From Trebonia kvetii (lineage in GTDB: Bacteria > Actinomycetota > Actinomycetes > Streptosporangiales > Streptosporangiaceae): a stretch of 48,372 nt of DNA. This document shows, piece by piece, positions 1 to 7,663 of this stretch (positions are counted from its first letter, which is position 1; every line of letters starts with the position of its first letter). A model generated the notes under the pieces. That model searched no databases. It had not been told where the DNA came from and was given only the letters and a program-made list of their open reading frames with translations. The position numbers were made by a program, and so were the translations under genes. Location: positions 1 to 48,372 of the forward strand of contig NZ_RPFW01000014.1 in assembly GCF_007827045.1 (NCBI RefSeq). Reading direction: 5' to 3'.

Positions 1-122
1 CATCTCTCGCAGAACGGTGCAAACCGGGCGATCCTGGCAGGGGTGGTCCATCAACTGGCAACCGGGGTGGTCCCATCCCCGTGGCAATAACCCTCGGCAG
101 GTGGTCCCATGCTCATGGCAGA
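1..122 (-). mobile_element. Probable terminal segment of an IS21-type element (three end repeats)
   Basis: Three related units lie at 42-60, 66-86 and 100-120; read on the minus strand each is TGCCA, a few variable bases, then GATGG(G)ACCACC or a close match. Clustered degenerate repeats of this kind are typical of IS21-family ends, where they are transposase binding sites. No istA or istB gene is inside the window, so the family is an inference from the repeat pattern; the body of the element would lie to the left. The PQ-loop gene next to it loses its normal reading where these repeats begin, which fits insertion into that gene. Confidence 0.45.
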
Positions 123-530
123 TGACACACGTTCGGAGCGGTACGCCTTCCCCACTGACGGCGCGGCCTGGACGATGAACGACGCAGTCAGCGCGGTACC
201 GAGCTCGGCGCGGCCGAACACACCGCCTGCCAGGGCAAGCAGAGCCGCCCACCCGGTAATGCCCAGTGCGGCGCGGCGCGGAAGCTCACCCTGGCGGGCG
301 AGCCAGACGGCCAGGATCCCGGCGAGAAGCGTTGCCGATATAGACGGCGCAAGCGCGGTCCATAGTCGGGACAGGGCGAAGTAGGCGGTCCACGCGCCGT
401 TGTTCACGCTGGTCAGCGCGGCCCAGGCACAGGACACCCCGGCGGTGTCCCCGGTGCGCCTGAGCCGGGCCAACTGCGGTAGGAACTGCGGTACCGCGAA
501 CAGTGCGGCGATGAGGGGCAGGAGGCTCAT
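51..530 (-). pseudogene. Truncated PQ-loop/SemiSWEET-like membrane protein
   Basis: The protein from the ATG at 530 opens with the PQ-loop pattern FAVPQFLPQLARLRRTGDT, followed by the hydrophobic segments usual in SWEET/SemiSWEET-like transporters, which move small solutes through the cytoplasmic membrane. A second PQ-loop-like stretch begins near QAAPSVGKAYRSERVSS. After that the reading frame runs into the three end repeats at 42-120, and the last 20 or so residues (Gly/Pro/Cys rich) are encoded by the repeats. The final membrane helix expected after the second motif is missing, so the gene is probably cut by an insertion. A TTG start at 554 is possible; 530 is preferred because it is an ATG just before the first helix. 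It is divergent from the Lrp gene. Confidence 0.6.
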
Positions 531-560
531 GGTCACGAAATTTACTTCCAACAAGCCAAA

Positions 561-611
561 ATATCTTTACCTGTTCTTGCTCACTTTCCGATATCTGTGA
601 AAGAAATATCT
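561..611. promoter_or_regulatory. ATATCT repeats in the PQ-loop/Lrp divergent promoter region
   Basis: The hexamer ATATCT occurs at 561-566, 591-596 and 606-611, starts 30 and 15 bp apart, in an AT-rich island between the two divergent genes. The last two copies share a longer ATATCTGT core. The phased spacing suits an Lrp-type octamer wrapping DNA, so autoregulation by the adjacent regulator is a reasonable inference. The third copy ends 2 bp before the Lrp start codon. Confidence 0.4.
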
Positions 612-613
612 GT

Positions 614-1087
614 ATGGACTCGATTGATAGGAAGATCCTTGCTGAGCTAGAGCATGACGGACGACTCACGGTCACCGAACTGGGCGACCGCGTGGGGCTG
701 AGCATCGCTCCCTGCCATCGTCGGCTTCGCGAGCTTGAGCGCAGCGGAGTCATCGTCGGGTACCGCGCCGTGGTAAATCCGGCGTCGGTCGGCCTCGGCG
801 TCGAGGTCCTGGCCAACGTGACGATGGATCGGGGTGACTTCGACACGATCGCGGCGTTCGAGGAAGGAATCGCCGCGGTGCCTGAGGTGCGACACGCGGA
901 GCGCCTGTTCGGCGTACCGGACTACCTGCTGCGCGTCGTCGCCCCGAGCCTGGAGGACTACGGGACGCTGCGCGACCAGAAGCTGGCCACCCTGCCCGGG
1001 GTCCGGCAGATCACGTCGACCATCGTGATGAAGACGGTTGTCGACAACCGCCCGTTGCCGATTATGGCTAAAGCCGTATCAGGCTAA
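614..1087 (+). CDS. Lrp/AsnC family transcriptional regulator
   Basis: A full-length (157 aa) feast/famine-type regulator. Residues 1-60 form the winged helix: DSIDRKILAELEHDGRLTV opens it and the recognition helix carries VGLSIAPCHRRLRELE. Residues 65-150 form the RAM effector-binding domain, with the usual LPGVRQITSTIVMKTVV segment at its end. The ATG at 614 starts exactly at the conserved MDSIDRKIL. Such proteins bind amino acids or related metabolites and often control a divergent exporter or importer; here the divergent gene is the broken PQ-loop membrane protein, the likely original target. Its last 20 bases overlap the 3' end of the convergent PIN gene. Confidence 0.93.
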   Translation: MDSIDRKILAELEHDGRLTVTELGDRVGLSIAPCHRRLRELERSGVIVGYRAVVNPASVGLGVEVLANVTMDRGDFDTIAAFEEGIAAVPEVRHAERLFGVPDYLLRVVAPSLEDYGTLRDQKLATLPGVRQITSTIVMKTVVDNRPLPIMAKAVSG

Positions 1088-1535
1088 TGTGCCGCTCGAA
1101 GCGGGCGAAGTCCGCCAGGTTCATGGTGACGATCGCGCCCACGCCGTGCACGAGCATCGTCGCGACCAGGTTCGCGCCGTGGACCTGCTTGCCCAGGCAT
1201 TCGACGTCGGCGAGGAGACCGAGCAGGCGGTCGGCGACCCTGGCGTCCTCGGCGAGCAATGTGGTCCGCTCGCGGATGGCGCGCACATTCCCCAGCGCGT
1301 CCGGCAGCTTCAGTCCCAGCCCGTTCCTCTCGGCGGGCCGCGTCGCCACAGTCAGGTACTCGCGCAGGACCTGACCGCTGGCGCATAGGCCGGTATTCGC
1401 GGCCGCCCAGTCGTTGAGCACTGTTAGCGCGTCGTGGTGCTCTGGCCTGCCCTCGTCGGTCGCCGCGAGGAGCACGTTGGTGTCGAGCATTACCCTGTCG
1501 GGAATGGCGGCCAGGTCAGCGACCCTCGTCGCCAT
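1068..1535 (-). CDS. PIN-domain ribonuclease toxin (VapC-like)
   Basis: A 155-aa PIN-domain protein. The first acidic residue sits in RVMLDTNVLLAATDEG, a conserved Glu in QVLREYLTVATRP, and further Asp residues late in the domain (TMNLADFARF), as expected for a metal-dependent RNase of toxin-antitoxin systems. The ATG at 1535 is chosen because it begins the PIN fold and overlaps the 3' end of the upstream antitoxin gene by 20 bp, typical translational coupling. A longer in-frame reading from 1637 would lie wholly inside the antitoxin gene and is not favoured. RNase activity is the family's known role; its RNA target cannot be read from sequence. Confidence 0.85.
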   Translation of the reverse strand: MATRVADLAAIPDRVMLDTNVLLAATDEGRPEHHDALTVLNDWAAANTGLCASGQVLREYLTVATRPAERNGLGLKLPDALGNVRAIRERTTLLAEDARVADRLLGLLADVECLGKQVHGANLVATMLVHGVGAIVTMNLADFARFERHISLIRL

Positions 1536-1884
1536 AGATTTCCTCCCTGGACCACACCGAAGTCCCTGCCGTGCGCACCGTGGTAAGCCGGATCGGCGGC
1601 AGTGGGTCTCTCCCTGGATCGTTCTCGGCCGCGGCAAGGATGACGCGTAGTTCCTGCTGCAGCGAGCGGCCGTTCCGCCTGGCCCGTTCCCGCAAGATCG
1701 TCACCAGTTCCTGTGTGTCGTCCGATGGTGCCGCACCTGCGGGCCGGCTCCAGACAATGTCAGGCCTGACCACCACGGCGATCGGGCTGCCATGGCGGGT
1801 GATCGTGATCTCCTCGCCAGCTTCGACCCGGGTCAGCACTTCCGGCAGCGCCACCCTAGCTTCGCTGATTGTCATCACTGCCAT
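1516..1884 (-). CDS. Phd/YefM-type antitoxin with FitA-like C-terminal region
   Basis: About 122 aa. Residues 1-50 match the Phd/YefM DNA-binding fold (ISEARVALPEVLTRVEAGEE, then ITRHGSPIAVVVRP). The middle carries a basic stretch RERARRNGRSLQQELRVIL that resembles the helix-turn-helix part of FitA-type ribbon-helix-helix antitoxins, an unusual addition to a Phd head. It would neutralise the overlapping PIN toxin and repress the operon. The ATG at 1884 is preferred; starts at 1899 (inside the operator) and 1875 are possible. The perfect palindrome at 1892-1909 lies immediately upstream. Confidence 0.8.
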   Translation of the reverse strand: MAVMTISEARVALPEVLTRVEAGEEITITRHGSPIAVVVRPDIVWSRPAGAAPSDDTQELVTILRERARRNGRSLQQELRVILAAAENDPGRDPLPPIRLTTVRTAGTSVWSREEIYGDEGR

Positions 1885-1891
1885 AGGTGAA

Positions 1892-1909
1892 TTGTACATC
1901 GTTGTACAA
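1892..1909. promoter_or_regulatory. Perfect palindromic operator of the Phd/PIN operon
   Basis: TTGTACA-TCGT-TGTACAA is a perfect 7-bp inverted repeat with a 4-bp centre, ending 8 bp upstream of the antitoxin ATG at 1884. Its place and symmetry are what is expected for binding of a dimeric antitoxin or toxin-antitoxin complex (conditional autoregulation). Confidence 0.7.
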
Positions 1910-2021
1910 CATGACGATGACAGCCTCGCAGCCTAGTGGAGCGAACAATGACACTGGCTGAACCCTCCGCGCGCAATCCATTAAGTATGGTCGGTGGGCC
2001 GTCGCGCTTATCATCGGTCCT

Positions 2022-2819
2022 GTGGCCATTTCGCAGGGGATTAACGCGAAAGTCCCGCATCCGGCACGCGTTTACGATTGCTGGCTGGGCGGTAAGGACA
2101 ACTTCGCGGCCGACCGACTGGCCGCGGCTGAAGCCATCGAGATCTTTCCGAAAACGGTCGAGTCCGCCCAGTCGTGCCGGGCCTTCTTGTCCCGGGTCGT
2201 TCCCTACCTGACCGAAGGGGCCGGAATCAGGCAGTTCCTGGACATCGGCTCCGGCCTGCCGTCTGCGCAGAACGTGCATGAGGTCGCGCAGGGGATCGCG
2301 CCGGAGAGCCGCGTCGTCTACGTAGACAACGATCCCATCGTGATGCTGCATGCCCGGGCGCTGCTTGCGAGTTGCCCCGAGGGAGCAACCGGCTATATTC
2401 AGGCTGATATCAGGGACCCGGAAGGGATCCTTGCCAAGGCAGCGGAGACGCTGGACTTCAGCCGGCCCGTCGCGATCATGCTGCTTGCGATGCTGCACTT
2501 CGTCTCCGACGCCCAGGACCCGGCCGGGATCATCCGGACGCTCATGGACGCGGTGCCCCGCGGAAGCTACCTGGCGACCGGCCATCACACAGCGGACATC
2601 TACCCGGAAATGCTCGAATTCGCCAGGCGGATGTCCGAACTGAACCCGGATTTCACCGCGACGCTCCGCGACAAGAAACAGGTCACGGGGCTGTTCGCGG
2701 GCCTTGACCTTGTCACGCCTGGCGTCGTGCAGATCTCGAAGTGGCGGCCCGAGTCCGAGGCGGACGCACTCGCCGCGGCGGCGCTGTGGGGCGGGGTCGC
2801 AAGGAAGCTGCGCCAATAA
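2022..2819 (+). CDS. SAM-dependent methyltransferase, Methyltransf_19 (DUF574) family
   Basis: A 265-aa protein with the family's hallmark N-terminus PHPARVYDCWLGGKDNFAADR and the Rossmann motif FLDIGSGLPSAQNVHEVAQ for SAM binding, followed by VVYVDNDPIV (the acidic residue after beta-2). This family is abundant in actinomycetes; substrates are mostly unknown. The start is a GTG at 2022 and gives a slightly short N-terminus compared with relatives. An upstream ATG at 1948 is in another frame. It stands alone: antitoxin promoter upstream, secreted-protein gene 190 bp downstream. A short hairpin with 5-bp stem (2866-2879) may end transcription. Confidence 0.9.
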   Translation: MAISQGINAKVPHPARVYDCWLGGKDNFAADRLAAAEAIEIFPKTVESAQSCRAFLSRVVPYLTEGAGIRQFLDIGSGLPSAQNVHEVAQGIAPESRVVYVDNDPIVMLHARALLASCPEGATGYIQADIRDPEGILAKAAETLDFSRPVAIMLLAMLHFVSDAQDPAGIIRTLMDAVPRGSYLATGHHTADIYPEMLEFARRMSELNPDFTATLRDKKQVTGLFAGLDLVTPGVVQISKWRPESEADALAAAALWGGVARKLRQ

Positions 2820-3008
2820 AATCGGCGGCAGAGTCAGCGATCGAGGGACTGAATTGAACAGGATTGGACGCATCCGTCCTGCATAAGAGATCAAAAATAA
2901 TCAACCGGAACGGATGCGCGCTTCGCCTCTCGGGGGATGGCGGCTGGTTCTAATGTGTGCCCTGCGACGGAATGACCGTTACGCGTCTTTTGGGATCAGA
3001 GGGTAGGC

Positions 3009-4193
3009 ATGATGGGCCTGGTATCAATGCCGCGCTGGGTAGTGCGCTTGCTTTCCGCGTCGATTATCGCGGCGTTCGCGGTCGGCGGCGCCGGGATGGC
3101 TGGCGGGGCGGCCGCGGCATCGGTCGCAGGGCGGGCGGCCGTTGCGGCGCCGGCGGCGGTTTCCGCGCCAGCGGCGGGGTCCGCTTCGGCTGCTGGCCGT
3201 GCGGCGGCGCCGCAGACGACGCCGGCGTTTATCTGGCATACGCTGCCGCTGGTCAACGGGTGGAAGTCGGCTAGCAAGCCCGCCCTGGTGACTGGGACTC
3301 CTGCCTGGGCGCTGAGCAAGGGCGTGCTTTACCTGCGCGGCGCCATCATGCAGACGGTCACGGACGGGAATGCCACGTTCGCGCAGCTGCCGCAGGCGGC
3401 CTGGCCGGCCAGCAACCTGTACTTCGACGTGTGGACGAACGGGGACGTCGCCGGGATCGTGTACGTGAGCAAGACCGGGCAGATGGAGGCGTATGCCGGC
3501 AACTCAGCCGTGATGACCTCACTCGCGGCGGTCTCCTATCCGGCGACGACCATGAAGTCGCACAAGCTCGCGTTGGAGAACGGGTGGGTCTCCTCGCAGT
3601 CAGTCTGGGGAACCGGAAACCCTTCGTACGAGGTGAGCGGCGGCGTGGTGTACCTGTCCGGCTCGATGGAAGCCGACGGTCAGCATCTGGCCGCGGTGCT
3701 TCCCACGGTGGCCAGGCCCAAGCACGTGCTGTACGTGCAGGTCTACAACTACGGTGGCACCCCGGGCTGGCTGGAGATCTTCCCGAACGGGAACCTTGAG
3801 GCGTTCGGCCCGGCCGCCAAGTCCTACACCTCGCTGGCCGGCGTCTCATTCCCGACGGCAACCGCCGCGTGGAAGGCGTTCAAGCTGGAGGACGGCTGGA
3901 CCTCGGCGGCAGGCAAGTTCCACACTTACGGCCCCGCGTGGACGGTGATCAACGGAATCGTCTACTTCACCGGCTCGATCTACCAGGCCAGCGGCTCCAT
4001 CGGCCTGTGGACCACGCTGCCTGCTGGGGTGAAGACCACGGCCGACGTGCTCGAGATCGAGACGGACGCGTCCGGCGGCAACCCCGGGATCGTCAGCGTC
4101 ACCGACAGCCTCGGACTGGTGGGCAGCGCGCCCTACAGCAACGCGCAGGCGTTCACCTCGCTGGCCGGCATCGCCTACCCGCAAAGCTACTAA
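3009..4193 (+). CDS. Secreted protein with three tandem beta-rich repeats
   Basis: A 394-aa protein with a basic start and a long hydrophobic segment (residues about 9-38) and then an Ala-rich low-complexity linker to about residue 75, consistent with a Sec signal peptide. The rest is three copies of one roughly 100-residue unit. Each unit has an NGW or DGW motif, then a GVLYL/GVVYL/GIVYF strand with a Gly, an LP, an aromatic strand, an NG-type turn and an ending SLAGVSFP-like block (LAAVSYP, LAGVSFP, LAGIAYP). The unit resembles short beta domains found in surface or tail-fibre-like proteins, but no function is recognised. SD-like AGAGGG lies at 2998-3003, and a strong hairpin follows the stop, so it is a single-gene transcript. 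Confidence 0.8.
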   Translation: MMGLVSMPRWVVRLLSASIIAAFAVGGAGMAGGAAAASVAGRAAVAAPAAVSAPAAGSASAAGRAAAPQTTPAFIWHTLPLVNGWKSASKPALVTGTPAWALSKGVLYLRGAIMQTVTDGNATFAQLPQAAWPASNLYFDVWTNGDVAGIVYVSKTGQMEAYAGNSAVMTSLAAVSYPATTMKSHKLALENGWVSSQSVWGTGNPSYEVSGGVVYLSGSMEADGQHLAAVLPTVARPKHVLYVQVYNYGGTPGWLEIFPNGNLEAFGPAAKSYTSLAGVSFPTATAAWKAFKLEDGWTSAAGKFHTYGPAWTVINGIVYFTGSIYQASGSIGLWTTLPAGVKTTADVLEIETDASGGNPGIVSVTDSLGLVGSAPYSNAQAFTSLAGIAYPQSY

Positions 4194-4203
4194 GCAGGAT
4201 GCT

Positions 4204-4246
4204 GCGGACCGATCCGGTCCCGGTCACGCTGACCGGATCGGTCCGC
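4204..4246 (+). terminator. Strong stem-loop terminator after the secreted-protein gene
   Basis: A perfect 16-bp inverted repeat (4204-4219 with 4231-4246; GCGGACCGATCCGGTC on the left arm) with an 11-nt loop starts 11 bp after the stop codon. There is no clear T-tract, as is common for terminators in GC-rich actinomycetes. Confidence 0.8.
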
Positions 4247-4302
4247 CGCGGGACTTGATCTTGCCTTATGCGCCGGCCCCGCTTACGAGAATGCTTGAGG
4301 AC

Positions 4303-4926
4303 ATGACACGCGCACTGATCCTCATCGACATCCAGGAATCGTTCCGTCAGCGGCCGAACTGGCAGGTCATCTCCAACCCCCAGGTCGCCGACCGCGCGGC
4401 GCAGCTCGTGGACAACGCGCGGGCACACGGCGACCTCGTCGTGTGGGTCCTGCACACCGAGCCAGGCACGGGTGGGGCTTTCGACCCGGCGAACGGGCAC
4501 GTCCGGTTGATTCCGCCACTCGAACCGCAGGGCGGCGAGCCGGTGCTCACCAAGACCGCGCACAACGCCTTCACCACGACAAGGCTGCAGCAGCTGCTCA
4601 CCCAGCACGGCATCACCGAGCTGATCGTCTGCGGCATCAGGACCGAGCAGTGCTGCGAGACCACGGCCAGGGTCGCCTTCGACCTGGGCTACCAGGTCAC
4701 GTTCGTCACTGAGGCGACCGCGACGGGACCGATACCGCACCGCGACGCCCCCGCCGACCAGACCGCCGCCGAGTTGCTCGCCGACCCGCGGACGCTGCCC
4801 GCAAGCGCGGTCATCGAGCGGACGGAGTACGCGCTCGCCGGGCGGTTCGCGACGATCGCCACCATCGCCGATGTCATCGCCGCGGGGGCAGGCAGTGTCG
4901 CCGCGGAAGTGACCGGCGCCCGGTGA
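4303..4926 (+). CDS. Isochorismatase-like cysteine hydrolase
   Basis: A 207-aa member of the isochorismatase-like hydrolases, which cleave amide, ureide or enol-ether bonds. The catalytic triad is visible: D9 in LILIDIQESF, K84 in LTKTAHNAF and C117 in CGIRTEQCCETTAR. The ATG at 4303 gives the usual family N-terminus (MTRALILIDIQ); an in-frame ATG at 4291 would have more room for a ribosome site. The next gene, a GlxA-type regulator, starts 13 bp after the stop, and this pair (small cysteine hydrolase plus GlxA regulator) is common in actinomycetes, so the regulator probably controls or senses the substrate of this enzyme. Substrate unknown. Confidence 0.85.
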   Translation: MTRALILIDIQESFRQRPNWQVISNPQVADRAAQLVDNARAHGDLVVWVLHTEPGTGGAFDPANGHVRLIPPLEPQGGEPVLTKTAHNAFTTTRLQQLLTQHGITELIVCGIRTEQCCETTARVAFDLGYQVTFVTEATATGPIPHRDAPADQTAAELLADPRTLPASAVIERTEYALAGRFATIATIADVIAAGAGSVAAEVTGAR

Positions 4927-4939
4927 CGTTGACCAGATC

Positions 4940-5845
4940 GTGAGTAAGGTCGTCTTCCTGCTCGTGCCCCGAGTTCACCTGCTCGACCTCGCAGGACCCG
5001 CGCAGGCGTTCGGGACCGCCGCCGATATCGGCCGCGGTTACGAGCTGAGCTACGTGGCCGAGCGGGAGGACGTGCCGACGGCGCAGGGCCTGACCGTCCG
5101 CGCCTCGACGGACTTGCCCGCGCTCACCGCCGGGGACTTGGTCGTGGTGCCGGGCTGGCGCTCCCCCATGGCCGATGGCACCGCATCGCTGAGCCCGGCC
5201 ACGCTGTCGTGGCTGGCCGGCCACCACGCCGCGGGCGCTACCGTCGTCAGCGTCTGCGCCGGCGCGGACGCTCTCGGCATGGCCGGGCTGCTCGACGGCC
5301 GCCGGTGCACCACCCATCACGACGTGCAAGACGAACTCGCCCGCCGCTACCCGCGGGCGGTGGTCATCCGCGACGTGCTGTATGTCGTGGACGGGCGGAT
5401 AGCCACCTCGGCGGGCATCGCGAGCGGCATCGACCTGGCGCTGCACCTGATCGCGGTCCGCGACGGGCCAGACGTGGCGGCGCGGGTGGCGCGGGAGATG
5501 GTGGTCTACGCCCGCCGCAACGGCGACGAACTGCAGGCAAACGCCATGCTTAGGCATCGCAATCACCTCAGTGACCTGTCACACCGCGCGCAGGACCACA
5601 TCGAGGCGCGGTTCGCCGGGCCGCTGCCGCTCGCCGACCTCGCGCAGGACTGCGGCGTCAGCGAGCGCACGCTGACCAGGCGGTTCGCGGACGCGACCGG
5701 CATGACGCCGCTCCGCTACCAGCAGGTCCTTCGCGTGGAACGCGCCGAGCACCTGATCGGGCACGGCGCGACAGTCGAGGCCGCGGCGCACGCGGTCGGC
5801 TTCGCCGACGCCCGGATGCTGCGGCGCCTGCGCAGCCGGGGATGA
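4940..5845 (+). CDS. GlxA-type AraC regulator with DJ-1/PfpI-like domain
   Basis: A 301-aa two-domain regulator. Residues 1-185 form a DJ-1/PfpI-like fold with the nucleophile-elbow region VVSVCAGADALGMAG. Residues 205-300 are an AraC-type double helix-turn-helix (LADLAQDCGVSERTLTRRF, then AAHAVGFADARMLRR). The GTG at 4940 follows the hydrolase stop by 13 bp, so the two genes are probably cotranscribed. Members of this family usually activate nearby catabolic genes. The ligand-binding domain is not expected to be an active protease. Confidence 0.9.
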   Translation: MSKVVFLLVPRVHLLDLAGPAQAFGTAADIGRGYELSYVAEREDVPTAQGLTVRASTDLPALTAGDLVVVPGWRSPMADGTASLSPATLSWLAGHHAAGATVVSVCAGADALGMAGLLDGRRCTTHHDVQDELARRYPRAVVIRDVLYVVDGRIATSAGIASGIDLALHLIAVRDGPDVAARVAREMVVYARRNGDELQANAMLRHRNHLSDLSHRAQDHIEARFAGPLPLADLAQDCGVSERTLTRRFADATGMTPLRYQQVLRVERAEHLIGHGATVEAAAHAVGFADARMLRRLRSRG

Positions 5846-5882
5846 CCCAACTGGGGGCCGGGGATGAGCTGACGGCCAGAGT

Positions 5883-6866
5883 TCAGCGGGCTGGCGGATG
5901 GTCCAGGCAGGCAGCGAGGGAGTTCGCGGCGAGCACGGCGAGGGTGTCGTGGCCGAGGCCGAGTTCCGCGGCGAGGGCCAGGTAGTTGTCCGCGACGTAG
6001 CCGCCGAAGTAGGCCGGGTCGTCGGAGTTGACCGTGACGTTCACGCCCGCCTCGAGCAACGTGGCGATCGGGTGGCTGGCGATCGCCTCGACGCAGCGCA
6101 GCCGGACGTTGGACAGCGGGCAGACCGTCAGCGGTGTGCGGTCGGCGGCGAGCCGCCACAGCAGCGCCGGGTCCTCGACGCTGCGGATGCCGTGGTCGAC
6201 GCGCTCCACGCCGAGCACGTCGAGCGCCTCCCACACGTACTCGGGCGGTCCCTCCTCACCGGCATGCGCGACTGTGTGCAGTCCCAGCCCGCGGGCGTCG
6301 GAGAAGACCCGGGCGAAGTCGCCCGGCGGATAGCCCACCTCGGCCGAGTCGAGCCCGACGCCGAGCAGGTCGCCGGCGTGCTCCGCCAGCGCGTCAAGTG
6401 TCGCGGCCGCGGCGGCGGGACCGAGGTCGCGCAGGAAGCACGCGATCAGCCCGGCCTGCGGTCCGCCGCTTGCCGCGCTGCGGGCGGCGGCGGCACGCAG
6501 CCCGCCGATGACCTCGCTCAGCGGCACGCCGCGTGACATATGCATCTGCGGGTCGAAGAACATCTCCACCCTGGTCACCCCGTCGGCGCGGGCGCGGTCC
6601 AGGTAGGCGGTGGCCAGGTCGTCGAAGTCCCGCTCGGTGCGCAGCACGGCCATGCACTCGTAGTACAGGGCGAGGAACGAGCTCAGGTCGCTGAACGCGT
6701 AGGCGCGGCGCAGCGACTCCGTGTCCGGATAACGCAGCGTGACGCCGTTGCGCGCGGCTAGGGCGAACGCCAGCTCCGGTTCGAGCGTGCCCTCAATGTG
6801 CAGGTGCAGCTCGGCCTTGGGCAGCGCGCTGACCTGGGCAAGTGTCACCGGTCCGCCGATTGTCAT
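5883..6866 (-). CDS. Adenine deaminase (adenosine deaminase superfamily)
   Basis: A 327-aa amidohydrolase-fold deaminase. Zinc-binding H21 and H23 are in AELHLHIEGTLEPELAF, the catalytic Glu in HAGEEGPPEY, another metal His in VDHGIRS, and the last Asp in NSDDPAYFGGYVADN. The signatures FFDPQMH, CPLSNVRL and NSDDPAYFGGY fit the adenine deaminase subgroup (adenine to hypoxanthine) better than classical adenosine deaminase, although such genes are often labelled add. It would act in cytosolic purine salvage. It stands alone, convergent with the GlxA gene. Subgroup assignment is from memory of motifs. Confidence 0.85.
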   Translation of the reverse strand: MTIGGPVTLAQVSALPKAELHLHIEGTLEPELAFALAARNGVTLRYPDTESLRRAYAFSDLSSFLALYYECMAVLRTERDFDDLATAYLDRARADGVTRVEMFFDPQMHMSRGVPLSEVIGGLRAAAARSAASGGPQAGLIACFLRDLGPAAAAATLDALAEHAGDLLGVGLDSAEVGYPPGDFARVFSDARGLGLHTVAHAGEEGPPEYVWEALDVLGVERVDHGIRSVEDPALLWRLAADRTPLTVCPLSNVRLRCVEAIASHPIATLLEAGVNVTVNSDDPAYFGGYVADNYLALAAELGLGHDTLAVLAANSLAACLDHPPAR

Positions 6867-6978
6867 GGGATTCGTGCCTACTCGCTGCGCTCGTCACGGA
6901 AGATCGCCATGAGGCACAGTACCTGCTGGTCGCTGCGTCCCGTGGCCGACGGCCGGCGGTTGCCTTACAGTGTTTGCC

Positions 6979-7638
6979 ATGTCGGATCAGGAACCGGAGA
7001 GCACCTCGGTCGTCCCCGCGAACGGGCGCGGGGCGCTGCGTGCGTCAGACGCGGACCGTGAGCAGATCGTGGGGGTGCTCCAGACGGCGGCGGGAGACGG
7101 GCGCCTGACGCCGGAAGAGCTGGACGAGCGGCTCGGGCTCGCGCTGACGGCGCGGACCTATGACGAGCTGGCGACCGTCATCACCGACCTGCCCACGGCG
7201 CGGGCCGCCGGGCTCGAGGTCACGCCGCCGCCCGCGCCGAAGGACCTGATCAGGATCCAGTGCTCAAGCGGAAGTGCCGAGCGGCACGGCCGCTGGGTGG
7301 TGCCCGTCCGGATGGAACTGAAGGTGACCAGCGGCAGCATCAGGCTGGACTTCACCGAGGCGATCATCGGCGGCCATGACCTGCACGTGGACGCCGAGGT
7401 ACGCAGCGGAAGCATCACGTTCGTCACCAAGCCCGGCATCGTCGTGGACATGGACGACGTGTCCGTGCGCAGCGGCTCCGTCAAGGTCCGCGCACCCTGG
7501 TCCCCCGACACCCCGGCGATCTTGCGGATCACCGTCACCGGCCGCTGCGGCAGTGGCAGCATCAAGGCCCGGCCGCCGCGGCGTTCGTTCTGGCAGTGGC
7601 TGCGCCGCGCGCCGCGCCCGTACGCCATCGCCGCCTAA
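6979..7638 (+). CDS. DUF1707 domain protein
   Basis: A 219-aa soluble protein. Residues 18-70 match DUF1707 (LRASDADREQIVGVLQTAA, then DGRLTPEELDERLGLALTA), a small helical domain resembling SHOCT. Residues 85-200 are beta-rich with repeating SGS or SGSI turns (CSSGSAERH, TSGSIRLDF, RSGSITFV, RSGSVKVRA, GSGSIKARP), which suggests a solenoid-like adhesin/DUF4097-type fold. Function unknown; such proteins in actinomycetes are often near envelope-stress genes. ATG at 6979 is preferred to GTG at 6970. It is convergent with the second PIN gene. Confidence 0.85.
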   Translation: MSDQEPESTSVVPANGRGALRASDADREQIVGVLQTAAGDGRLTPEELDERLGLALTARTYDELATVITDLPTARAAGLEVTPPPAPKDLIRIQCSSGSAERHGRWVVPVRMELKVTSGSIRLDFTEAIIGGHDLHVDAEVRSGSITFVTKPGIVVDMDDVSVRSGSVKVRAPWSPDTPAILRITVTGRCGSGSIKARPPRRSFWQWLRRAPRPYAIAA

Positions 7639-7663
7639 GCTTCATCAGACGCCCGGCCTGGGC

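Noticed and set aside
1936..2021. N-terminal extension of the DUF574 methyltransferase from ATG 1948
   Set aside because: That ATG is in another frame from the methyltransferase; joining them would need a frameshift for which there is no other sign.
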